A stretch of 64,000 bases of DNA from assembly GCA_000697055.1 (NCBI GenBank), contig JNDT01002373.1:51374-115373 (forward strand), in the 5' to 3' direction. Below are positions 34,073 through 45,375 of the stretch, piece after piece (position 1 is the first letter of the stretch; every line of letters begins with the position of its first letter). The translations under genes and the position numbers were made by a program. This DNA comes from Saksenaea vasiformis B4078. Lineage: Eukaryota; Mucoromycota; Mucoromycetes; Mucorales; Saksenaeaceae. The notes under the pieces are model-generated. The model ran no database searches. It worked only from the letters and a program-made list of their open reading frames with translations, and was not told the origin of the DNA.

Positions 34073-35106
34073 TTACAGCACCTTGGCTTCGTTCTTCAAC
34101 TTGTCCAACAACTCGTCGACATTCTCAACCTTGCGACCGCCCTCACGCTTGGCTGGCTCCTCAACCTTGAGGGTCTGAAGACGGGGGGTGATATCAATAC
34201 CCAATTCCTCGGGAGTAATCTTGATCAAAGGCTTCTTCTTGGCCTTCATGATGTTGGGAAGCGAAGCGTAGCGCGGTTCGTTCAAACTAAAGCAAGGAAA
34301 CAGTTTATTAGTAAATGGCTCTGCCGAGACACGCTTTCTAGCACGTACCGCAAATCAGTGGTAATGATAGCGGGCAACTTGGTCTGTACAGTTTCCAAAC
34401 CGCCATCGATTTCACGTGTGACCTTGAGCGACTGGTTCTCAATTTCGACCTTGGATGCAAAGGTTGTCTAACCCGCGAAAGTCAACCGTGGGAAAAAATA
34501 TTACATGGTCTTTTTTTTTCTACCTGAGGCCAGTTCAACAAGCCAGCCAACATTTGGCCAGTCTGGTTGCTATCATCATCAATTGCCTGTTTGCCCAAGA
34601 TCCACAGATCGGGGTGCTTCTCCTTCTCGGAATAAGCCTTCAACAACTTGGCAACGGCCAATGGTTGCAGAGTGGCGTCGTCCTTGACTTCGACATGCAC
34701 TGCACGGTCAGCACCCATAGCCAAAGCTGTGCGCAGGGTTTCCTGAGCCTTGGCCGAACCGCAAGAGATGGCAACGACCTCGGTCTTGGGTGCCTTTTCT
34801 TTGATGCGCACTGCCTCCTCCACGGCAATTTCATCGAAAGGATTCATGCTGTGCTTCACATTACGATCGACATCCGTCTTGGCAGCATTGACACGAACCT
34901 TGACAGCTGAGGTAGACAGAAAACACAATGAACACCATGCTTGTTACCTCACCGAAAACACACACACACGCACACGCACACGCACACACGCACGCGATAT
35001 ACACTTTTGTTTTCCTTCCCCCCCCCCCTGTTACTTCGTTTTTTGTTCACTTACCAAAGTCAATGACACGCTTAACGGGAACAAAAATACGCAAAGGGTT
35101 GGACAT
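34073..35106 (-). CDS. Electron transfer flavoprotein subunit beta
   Basis: Four exons right to left: 35055-35106, 34524-34906, 34349-34467, 34073-34286; 255 residues starting [17 protein letters not shown]. With the alpha subunit it carries electrons from mitochondrial acyl-CoA and amino-acid dehydrogenases to ETF-QO. Seen: [50 protein letters not shown], the AMP-site and signature region [20 protein letters not shown], then the conserved [20 protein letters not shown] with IMKAKKKPL. No obvious N-terminal presequence, as is usual for ETF beta. All phases agree. Intron 1 (34907-35054) contains a CA microsatellite and a C run. Confidence 0.96.
34959..34994. repeat. CA/CG-rich microsatellite in intron 1 of ETF beta
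   Basis: An (AC)n run interrupted by CGCACG units lies inside the first intron of the minus-strand gene. It is followed by a run of nine C near 35021-35029. Confidence 0.8.
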
Positions 35107-38100
35107 GGTGGGGAATGTGGAGAAAAGGCGAAGAAGAGAAAAAGGTAAAGCAGGAAAAGAAAAGGAACCAGTCAGCGTCATGTGATAATCTTCGCCCAAA
35201 GTTGCGAATGCAAATTGTTTTACCGCCAGTGACTGATGGTTTCTCGGTGAACATCTCGGGAGCGTAGAGCACCCTTATGTCGTCTTCTGTATCTTTCGCT
35301 CCTGCCACTTCCATAACGGCAGTATGTTTAGTTAAATGACCTTTGATACCTCTATATGTTAACACTATCATACAATTTCTCCAAAAATTCATGTTGCTAT
35401 TTGTAGAAGTTTGCAATAGATAATGAATCTCATGTGCAGGAAGTGACTTATGCCCCTTTCGCCAGTCAAGAGGAGGACATACTCTCTTAAGGTAAAGATA
35501 GAGAAGTGTATAAGGGCTTTTACTTCAGCAAAACGATGGGTACCTAGACTTGCACAGCCCAAGAGTGGATTGGACAGCATGAGGAGCGTCCGGATAATAT
35601 CCTATTTAAAGCAAAAAGGAAGGTCAAAGCGCATCAAAACTGGGGGATGTAAACGTCGCTATTGATTTCAATGACATTAGCTCCTCTGCTGCTGGCACTG
35701 AAGTGACTAAGCATTTACTGCACTCTTTCTAACTTCATGAGGACAGAGTGTAACTTTCCGTGAAACGAGCGGAGTTCCAGTTTCTGGAGCGAAAAAGCCT
35801 AGGAACGACATGGCCGGGCCCGCAAGTGGGAATAAACCGTTATGGACTTCTTGAACGCAAGTTTTGCCTAGTATTCCTTGAGAACGAGACTGCTCATTCT
35901 CTATTTTCCTGGTCAGATCATTATGGTTGATAAATCCTTCAAAACCTTGTTAGCTCGGCTAACGCCTTCGGTAACCACCAGCTCTAGCGCAGACATACAC
36001 AAGTTTACTCTTCGGATCACAATATCACAGGACATGCTTCCAAAATGATTTCGATCTACGACCTGATAGTCATGCCGTGCAAGGATATCCGAGACATTGG
36101 GATGCGCAGCCGGATAGCAATCTGTCGAATGCTAAGTCCAGAAGAAGCAATACTATTCTGGAAGATTGTAATATCTCACATGGTAACATGTCTCCAGCGA
36201 TGGGATACTCCTCGGGATTTACGAAGCAGTATGGCATATTTAGCTATTTCACTCGTATTATCGTTAAATTGGAACCGATAAAGGATCAATGCAGGCAAGA
36301 AAGATTCGATCCAACGACCATTAGAAAGAAAGAGATTGTCTGATAGAGTAACTGAACGCGTAATAAAGGACGGTGCATCACTTAACATATCTATCTATTT
36401 TTCCATACGCGAACCACGTGGCACAAGTCGTGTGAATTGCTTAGCGTTTCCGTAGAAGTCAGAGCTTGTATAGTTGAATGTCCAAAGCAACATGAACTTG
36501 GTGCATTATATAAAAATTACATAGCCATAATAAGAATCCAGATCAATCCATTATGCACAGAGGTTATCGTCGTCCGAATCCGTTTATTTCGGCGGATGTC
36601 AGCTGTAATCACCAGGAGCCTCTAGATCGATTGATGCTTGAAGTTAGGTAATCAAGACCGCGCTATCTTTCTTCTCGTATTTTCGTGTAGACTTGAAGGG
36701 CAGCTGTTATAGGCAACAACTGTATATATAAATAGATTAGATCCATTGCACATGGATAGCCATGCTGCCGTCTCGAATTTGTTGCTTCATTTTTTCTTTG
36801 TAACCCATTGATGCCATTATCGAATTGCTTTGTATTAGCGCCAGGCAAGATCATATCTCCTACAGCCTTCTTTTATTTAGAGGCGATCTTGCTATAAGAC
36901 TTCCGTTTATCATTAGCAACAGCAATTGTATACCTGTCATTGTATTTCTATTAGCTTGAGAATTGCTCGTCATGTCAATTTCTTGATTACGTCTAAACGC
37001 CAGCAGACATTTGTGCAGAGAAATACGATAACTTGCTTATGACCTTATATACCCGCCATCCTATGCTGCGTGCATTTCTGTTCTATCAATGTGACGATCG
37101 ATCCATGTGATTTTGTCGTAACCTGCAGTAAGAAAATGTTGCGGGAATACTCAAGGTGCCAATATCAAAAAGGTTGTTGTTCTGTGTTACGGTAAACCAT
37201 TTGTACTGAATGGATTCTTATGTTGATCTGTATAAATCTGGCATCTGTCAAGAGACAAATCTGCGCTAATGAATAATAATGGGATATGCGATCATTAGCA
37301 TATAGACGGTGACAAGATCGTGCGCTACTTACGTCAACTTGGTTCCTCGATGGACAAGAATTCATAGAGTAGCGTAAACGTACATCCGCTGCCAGTAGAT
37401 GGAATGAAAAGGTTTACTTATTCTCGAACAGTAATTCTGCTCACAGCAGAGGGCGATTCTGCAATCATGACCGGTGGGAGCGACATGGGCAGGGCATATC
37501 GGACTTTTATACAGTGCAGATTTTATGAAGCGATACAACACCTGTCGCAGACAATGGATGAGTGCATGACCACATCTACTTACTCCAATGATAGGCAAAA
37601 AGCACCATCAAAACCAAATGAGTTCTAGAGAGAGATCAAGCAGGTTAAAACGGCACAAAAAGAAATGAATGGTCCTGGATGTTTATTCCATCAGAAGGTA
37701 CATACCAGGCATATTTAGAGAGAAACAGGGCCAAAGGAAAAAAAGAAGTTTATACGTTCCCTTAAACGCAAAACCCATGCTATTATCTGAGGCATATATT
37801 GCAATTGGACACCCAGCATTAACGCCCGTCGAGTTGGTGCTTCCCACGCAAAAAGGACCTCATGTTAAGTTTGCTGGGGGCCGACACAAAATAGTTTAAG
37901 TAGCATAGCGACTATAAGAGAACTCATCCTTCTTTCCATTTCAAGCATTGAGACAGCTGATGGGTAAGAGGCATGAAACTCTTTGCGTGCATTTCTAGAA
38001 ACCGTATAAAGTTCGAATTTGTCATACGTGCTTTCACGCTTCAAATTTCTCTTGCACGCATCTATCTGCACGTCGCATCTAAAAAAGTTAAAATTGAATT

Positions 38101-38516
38101 GTGTCAACTGAAAATCATGTATAGAAACGTAGTCGCGCTTTACTTCGTTTGAACTAGTACGTACGTTTTAAGAAAGTGAAAAGTACTCGTTTCGCGCGAT
38201 GAACTGGTAAAACCGGGATGTGAATCCAAATTCGGAGATGCGCTCATTTCAGTCTCAGTAACGGGAGTGCCGTAAGATATCATGTTGCTGCACTGCGGTG
38301 ATCCGAGATGTGTTATTTTTTTTTTTATCAATGAAGCGATAGCAATGAAACAAGCAATTTATGAACAACAGGCAATGTTTTTTATTGATTTTTGTAATGA
38401 TTCGATAGCTCATCTGTTTCATCGTTACGGTAGTCATAGTGATGCAAGGCCGCCATCATGTCTCTTTGTTTTTGCTATTTTTCTTTTTCTCTCAAGATAA
38501 ACACAAACAACCACAA
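35107..38516. other. Gene-poor stretch, no gene recognised
   Basis: 3.4 kb of AT-rich sequence between the ETF beta promoter side and the acetyl-CoA synthetase stop. Frames are all short, on mixed strands, and carry no domain. No repeat with clear ends was found. A T run occurs at about 38314-38324. Confidence 0.4.
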
Positions 38517-40799
38517 CTATTTAACTTTGTCAATCAAAGCCTTGATTACTGTTGGATCAGCCAATGTAGAGGTGTCGCCCAGTGAGTCTGACTCCTTGTT
38601 GACGATTTTTCGAAGAATGCGGCGCATGATTTTTCCGGATCGTGTTTTGGGCACTAAGAAAAAAGTGGTTCAATATCGCTGTCGTGCAAACCATGACTTT
38701 TTTTTGTCTTACAATCATTTACGACGTAAATCTTCTTGGGTGTTGCAAAAGGACCGATCACCTTGCGGACCTGCAACGACAGTTCCCGCTCCAATCCTTC
38801 TGAATCATCCACGTTGGGTTTGAGTGTACAGAATGCATGAATACATTGACCAGTCAAATCGTCATGACCTCCCACCACGGCTGCTTCGGCAACATAATGA
38901 TGCAAAATTAATGCAGATTCGATTTCGGCTGTCGATAGACGGTGACCAGACACGTTAATAACATCTAAAATATTAACGTTAGTACTTCTGTACGTGCTCT
39001 GTGTGAGAGTGTTCTCTTTTTCTTTTACCATCCACACGACCCTGGATCCAGATGTATCCGTCCTTATCACGATGGGCACCGTCACCAGTGAAGTAGTAGC
39101 CCTTGTATGGGTTGAGGTATGTATCAAGATAACGATGATGATTGTTGTACACTGTACGTGCCATGGATGGCCAAGGCTGAGAAATGGCTAGAACGCCCGT
39201 GACATCATTTCCAGTGAGCTCTGCACCGGACTGGGGGTCGAGGATGGCGGGTTTGATGCCAAAGAAGGGGAAGGTCGCTGAACCTGGCTTCATCTTTGTT
39301 GTGCCAGGCAGAGGTGTGATAACAATCGAACCAGTCTCTGTCTGCCAATAGGTGTCGACCACAGCGCATCGATTCTTTCCCACATGCTCGTTGTACCATT
39401 CCCATGCCTCCGGATTAATCGGCTCACCAACAGATCCGATAACTCTCAAACTAGACAAGTCATAGCCTTGCAGCCATTTGTTTCCCAGCCGACGCAAAGC
39501 ACGGATGGCTGTAGGAGCAGTATAGAATTGAGTGATCTTGTGTTTCTGCACAACTTGCCAGAATCGAGAGGGATCAGGGTACGTTGGCGTTGATTCAAAC
39601 AGAAGTGTGGTTGCACCAACAGCGAGGGGTCCATAAACTAGATATGTATGGCCTGTAATCCAGCCAATATCGCCAAGACCTAATTAAAGGAAAAAAAAAG
39701 TTAACCAAATGGATGCTCTGATGGAGCGAAGGTGTACTCACAGGCAAAGATGTCCTTCTCATGATAGTCAAATACGTATTTAACTGTGATTGCTGCACCA
39801 AGCAAATAACCTGCAGTTGAATGCAGAACACCCTTTGGCGTGCCTGTGGAACCGGAGGTATAAAGTAAAAATAGAGGATCCTCCGAATTCATAGGTGTAG
39901 GTGGGCAGTAAGGACGTGCCTTGGCCAGTTCTTCGTGCCACCATAAATCACGGCCCGCGGTAAACGGCACGTCTGATCCAGTTCGACGGTACACTAACAC
40001 ATGTTCAACACTGGGACATCCCTTTAGCGCCTCGTCAACAATGCGCTTGGTTGCGATATTTTTGCCGCCACGGCGACCTTCATCTGCGGTCAAAACTACA
40101 CGAGCACCACAGTCTAGAATACGGTCACGCAGCGATTCGGAAGAAAAACCGGCAAAGACGACAGAGTGCACAGCACCCACGCGTGCACAAGCCAACATGG
40201 CGAATACAGCCTCAGGAACCATCGGCATGTAAATGGAAATATTATCACCCTTGCGAACATCTAATGACTTCAAGACATTGGCAAGACGTGATACTTCTTG
40301 CAGCAACTCGCGATAAGTGATATGACGAACACTATCAGGTTCATCGCCTTCGTGAATGATAGCAATCTTAAAATGCAAAGTAAGTTTTTTTTTTTTTCCC
40401 TTCACGGTCCTGTTGTGTTACCTTTTCTGGTGTTGCCAATGCGTGTCGGTCGATACAATTGTACGCCGCATTCAATTCGCCTTCCAAAAACCAAGAGACG
40501 TCTCCTTGGTGGAAAGAACCGTTTTGTACGGTGGTGAATGGTTTGGACCAGCTCAAGGTTTCTTTTGCCAACTAGAAACAGGCAAGATTTTTTTTCATTG
40601 ATTTGTGTTCTGTTTGAGAATCACTTCTGCTTACTTTGCCAAAGAATTCATTAGGGTTCTTCACACTTTCTTCCCACAGCGCCTGATACTGTTCCATACT
40701 AGTGACATATGGTTTGGGGCATTCTGGACCAAGCAATCTTGCAGGAACAGGGAAGATAGGATCCGGATGAGGCTGGGGAGTATCTGATTGAGCTGTCAT
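38517..40799 (-). CDS. Acetyl-CoA synthetase (AMP-forming)
   Basis: Six exons right to left: 40635-40799, 40422-40571, 39742-40366, 39029-39679, 38713-38964, 38517-38653; 659 residues starting [14 protein letters not shown]. Converts acetate, ATP and CoA to acetyl-CoA via acetyl-AMP; cytosolic/nuclear in fungi (facA/ACS type). Motifs in order: [20 protein letters not shown], the P-loop [35 protein letters not shown], the acetate-pocket block [33 protein letters not shown], the hinge [20 protein letters not shown] and the C-terminal [14 protein letters not shown] with the acetylatable catalytic lysine near 622. The length matches the family. The splice joining GRVD and DVINVSGH reproduces the invariant hinge, supporting that site. 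No mitochondrial presequence. Confidence 0.97.
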
Positions 40800-40846
40800 C
40801 TTTGTTACGCTGAAAAGAGAAAAAAAAAAAAAAGAAAAGAAAAGAA

Positions 40847-40879
<33 letters not shown>

Positions 40880-42259
40880 AAAGACGCGGGGGGGGAGAAA
40901 AATACGTGAGCGCTTTTATAGGTCGCTTAAAAAAGGTGGGGAATGCCTGTGGTTTAACAAAAAAACGCTTATTTGCGGTGTCGATCAAATCATAAGGTAT
41001 CCATGTGACCTTCAGCTCACAAGCTCACAGTCCCAGTCTTTTTCCCGTCATCTGGTTCACCACTTTCCTTAGATAAGCGGACGTTTGATCCAATAGTTGA
41101 ACATAGCTTCACTGCTAGGTCGCTCGTATCCATGCTTTGGTCAGTTTGTGCCACATTACGTTTCAGGCTACGCTTCGCCAGTTCGCCGTGACACATCAAA
41201 CCGAAGATACCAGGCTCCGACAAGGTAAAGAGGAACCAATAGAACAATCTGTGGATACCGTCTTTTTTTGTATGTGTGGGGAAAAAAATGTTCGATGGAA
41301 TATTCCCACGTCATGACACGTCCCCCGGTAACCCGGTAACATCAAGCCATTGTATCAAAGGCTGCGTATGTCGTAGATGAAGTCAGACACCTGTTTCAAG
41401 ATGAAAGGACCAGAAAACGTCTTCGCACGACATAATTAATTTCATGAGATGAGAGCAATCCCTGGAACAATGATTGCCTATAAGTGGTATAAAGACACCA
41501 TATATGCAAATCATCCCGGAAAGGGTAGAACAAACATGATTCCACCAAAGAATTCCATTGATCCCTGCTTAGTTTCAACAACCTCTGTATACTCTGTCTC
41601 ATTATGGTTTTCATCTACACAGTCACTATGTGTCTCCATATTCATAACTACGAGCATGGAGGACGTATTTCTTGCTGATAGAACAACAATGTTCTGTGAA
41701 CGAGGTTGGAGAAGACATTTCGTAGATGAACTAGACTGGTACTCTCAGTACTGAAAGCAGATTTGCACCACATCGCGAATGGTGGTAAGATCGATTCGAA
41801 TGGCATGACCAGAGACAAAGTTTATGATACGGCCGTGCGCATAAAGACTGTGACGTTTCGCATCATTCGGGAACAGGCCCCGTCATGCGTCAAAGCCTCC
41901 CCACTGTGATACAATGTTTGCAGATAGAGGAGGTTTACATCGAGCAGTGTCGATTACTTTTGAATATAACTTTTAAGTTGTGCGCGGATAACTCAGTTCA
42001 TGTACCGTCTGGATTCTGCACGATTTCCGACAGTCTTTTCAGGCATCTGAGCCACTCATTATCACAGAACGTTGGATTCAAAGGTGATAGGAGAAACTTG
42101 TCTTATTGGTCAACACAGAAGGAATATCCGCAGAAAGAGAGAATGTATGTAGAAGAACAAAATGAAAGGAATCATAAATCTGTTTGTGTTTTTTTTTTTC
42201 TTTTTTTTCTTTTTTTAGAGTGATGGTAAAATCATAGAAAGAAACATAAAAAAGAAACA
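40800..42259. other. Intergenic stretch
   Basis: Promoter side of acetyl-CoA synthetase and 3' side of TUP1. Near the Acs start there is an A/GA-rich tract (about 40811-40892), i.e. a CT-rich promoter on the Acs strand. A 76-residue minus frame at 41017-41247 (contains VKLCSTIGSNVRLSKESGEP) has coding-like composition but no family. A T run is at 42188-42216. Confidence 0.4.
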
Positions 42260-44468
42260 TTAAACAATCATTGGCTCATAACTCCAAATCCTTGCACGAT
42301 TGTCACCCGAACCTGTGGCAAACAAGGGTTTCCGTCCGGGACTTGTGGCAACGGAAATAACTAAAAAACTATTGCGTGAGAACTTCTTTTTCTTTTTGGT
42401 TGCTGTAAAAGCTTACCAGAGTTCTTGTGGCCCTGCAACATAAATTCGGTTTGACCTGTTCTTGGATCCCAGAACTGCACACCACGATCTTTAGAACCAG
42501 ATACGATCCAATGACCATCAGGTGTAGTTGCTACAGACAATACAAAATCCTGAGAAAAAAGAAAGTGAGTTTACAATGCTTCTAGTCGTACTGTGGCGTG
42601 TACCTTATGACCAGTGAAAACTTGTGTGCATGCGCTTCTGTTGTTACGGTCATAGCGTTCACTGGTACCCAACTGCCACATACGAAGTGTTTTATCTAAG
42701 CTACCGCTGACCAAGGTCTTGCCGTCGGGCATAAAAGCAACGGAATACACACTATCCTTATGTCCTTCCAAACGCTCGAGCATGTTACCTGTGACAGCAT
42801 CCCAGACTCGGACAATCTTATCCAAACTGCCGGCGGCCACAAGCCTATTGTCAGGCGAAATCGCAACGCTAGTGACGCCAGGATCCTTTTGATCCTGTTC
42901 TTTAACACGGAGAACATGGGTACACTTTCCCTCAGCCCAATCCCACAAACGGGCGGTTCGGTCGCCAGATCCAGATACTAAAATACGTCCATCGCGACTG
43001 AATTCAAGCGAATAGATATCTTGGTCATGACCTTGCAAAATACGTCGAATGCGCTTCTTGCCAATTTCCCAAATCTAAGTTTATAGTTTAAGCATCGATT
43101 GGCAGATATGGCCAAAATAAGAAAAGAAAATACCCTGATTTGCTTGTCCTCTGCACCAGTAGCCAAATACTTTCCATCCGGACTGAAGCTCACAGATCGA
43201 ATGTACAAGTCGCCATCTCTACCCGTTGCTTCATCTTGAAGAACACTGTAGACTTACAGTTAGCTCGACCTTTAAGTATCCTTCGTTTCACTTACGCAAC
43301 GCGTGCAGCAGTAACAACATCATAAATGTAGGTCACTTGATTACATCCTGCAGCTAGATATCGACCATCTGCACTGAACTTAACACAGCAAACCACGCTG
43401 CGATGGTCAAAGCTATGCACAAGTTCGACTTTGAGATAGCGAGGCTTTTTAGGGTTAAACCTATCACAAACATTTATCAGTTCGCTACATCCTTCGTGTT
43501 TTACTGAAATGCCGTACAGTGCAAACCAGTCATCTCCTTCGGTCTTCATGTTTGCTGGAACACTCTCAGGATCAATATCACCAAGAGCCCCGGGTACATT
43601 TGGCGTGGTGCTGCCGCTGTGAGGACCAGCCCCGGGCTTAACAGCGTTTGTTGGTCCCCGTACAGGAGCTACGTCGTATTGTTTGTTTAGATACTAGTGA
43701 TGTTATCTGCTTTGCTTACCTTGTGGTGGTTGTGGTGGAGGGGGCGTATTTCTGGGGAGAGGTGCGCTACCATTCATGTAGGGTGTACCACCAGGGTGAG
43801 GTGCACCGGACATATGGGGAGGTCCACTTGGTGGAGGAGGAGCGCTTGAATAAGCTGGGTGAATCGGCTTGGAGTCCAACATAGGCGGTGGTGGAGGTGG
43901 CTGTTGCTGTTGTTGCTGTTGCTGTTGTTGTGGTGGGTAACCTCCTGGTTCTCTTAGTATTCAGTGACTCACAGAAAGGAGACTTACCGCCATAAGCACT
44001 CGCATTACCCACGGCTGCTGGAGGAGGAGGAGGAGGACCACCATGCTGAATCTACTGCAAATTAAGCCTACTTGCGCCATTGTTTGTTACTATACCTGCT
44101 CCAATTGCTGGCGCAGATGCGCAATCTCTTCTTCATATCTACGTTGCCTTGTCAACATACATCCGCTGACTTCTTACAGACGACATACTGTTTTTTAATG
44201 ATCTGCTGCGTTCTTTCGAGATCCAAAAGGTTCTGTTGGAAATGGTTCATTTCTTGGATCTGATTATTCACTAATCCAAACGCGTCAAGTTTCGTCATCT
44301 GAAGCATCTGTTGCACTTGTTACTTTTGTGTTCGTATTCGTCTCTCTGGGCCTTGACGGCAATCGCGTCCTGCGCCAGCTGGTCGTATTCCGCCTTTACT
44401 GCATCCAACAGCTCCATGAGGCGGCCTGGATTCGCAGGCACCATGGGTCGATGATTATAAACCGACAT
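42260..44468 (-). CDS. TUP1: Transcriptional corepressor Tup1
   Basis: Eleven exons right to left: 44324-44468, 44189-44270, 44096-44138, 43988-44051, 43720-43950, 43518-43668, 43296-43460, 43134-43245, 42604-43074, 42417-42549, 42260-42360; 565 residues. The N-terminal tetramerisation/Ssn6-binding helix is clear: [69 protein letters not shown] Pro-rich linker with a poly-Q tract follows, then the bridge [20 protein letters not shown]. Then the seven-blade WD40 propeller ([98 protein letters not shown]) to a [13 protein letters not shown] end. Tup1 with Ssn6 represses glucose-, mating- and stress-regulated genes. All eleven phases agree. Confidence 0.96.
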
Positions 44469-44805
44469 GTCTCAATTGGACAAGGGGAAAATGGAAAAAA
44501 AAGTACGGGTTTTTCTTCGGACACCATGAGTAGGGATTTCTTCGTGCTCCGCTACGGGCACGACACGGGCGCATCGATTCCAAAATGACGTCAGTAAAAC
44601 CATCCAATCACGGGAGTTTCTAACCTGTGCGAGTAGCACCCGCCTTTATTCCACTAATGAGGTCGCACAGCGCAGGCTCAACGAAGATACTAGGATGACG
44701 AGTATCTGGCCACCGTATCTCTCTACGAGAGATATGGATAGGTCCTAACTAGCTTTTTACACCAGGTTGCCTAAGACTTGGTTGCCTTCGCTTCTGACTC
44801 TGAAA
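44469..44805. other. Promoter side of TUP1
   Basis: No gene seen. Ends at the 8-bp target-site duplication of the transposon that follows (CTCTGAAA, 44798-44805). Confidence 0.4.
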
Positions 44806-45367
44806 GGGAATTGCTGGGGACAGCCCAACGGGACACTCCAGTCCCCCAAAATTGGTCAAAAAAGGATGGAGTGTAGTACCTAATGCTTAACTCGGTTACA
44901 GTGGAGTGTCCCATAGTGCGATGTCCCAAAGTGAAGCGTCCTGCAGCACAGTTTTCGTTGCTGGATCCCAGCAGTTACCTTCAAATATACTGCAGCAGAT
45001 GCTTGATATAAGAATATTCTAGATAGACAGGGAGTTTATCATTTTCTCGAGAAGATTTGCTAGTAGGGCTTGTAAGATACTGCCTACCAAAATTGTTCCC
45101 TAAAATAATTCTTATCTTATGCGTTTTATCAAATATTCTTATATATAATACTTACTGTAGTGTATCTGACTCTGCTGCAAGGTGTTCAAATAACGGACAC
45201 TCCACTACAGAACATTTCACTATGGGACACTCCACTGTGAGACGCTTCGCTATCTCTGCACTACACTACACCTAAGCATGGCAACTGGTGATACTTCTAG
45301 TTTATTATCCGCTCAGAATTCGGGGGGGGGACTGGAGTGTCCCGTTGGAGTGTCCCTAGTAATTCCC
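44806..45367. mobile_element. 562-bp non-autonomous DNA transposon with ~42-bp TIRs and 8-bp TSD
   Basis: The left end reads GGGAATTGCTGGGGACAG and the right end, inverted, GGGAATTACTAGGGACAC. The inverted repeats match over about 42 bp with 4 mismatches, both reaching CAACGGGACACTCCAGTCCC. Exact 8-bp duplications CTCTGAAA flank it (44798-44805 and 45368-45375). An inner pair of inverted blocks (about 44900-44945 and 45190-45250) is made of units such as GGAGTGTCCCATAGTG. There is no open frame large enough for a transposase. Eight-bp duplications are typical of hAT and P superfamilies; the TIR sequence is not diagnostic, so the superfamily is open. Confidence 0.85.
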
Positions 45368-45375
45368 CTCTGAAA

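Noticed and set aside
43470..43517. Reading through TUP1 at 43461-43517 without splicing (adds about 19 residues)
   Set aside because: The spliced form gives [18 protein letters not shown], the conserved Tup1 bridge. The read-through insert has no counterpart in the family.
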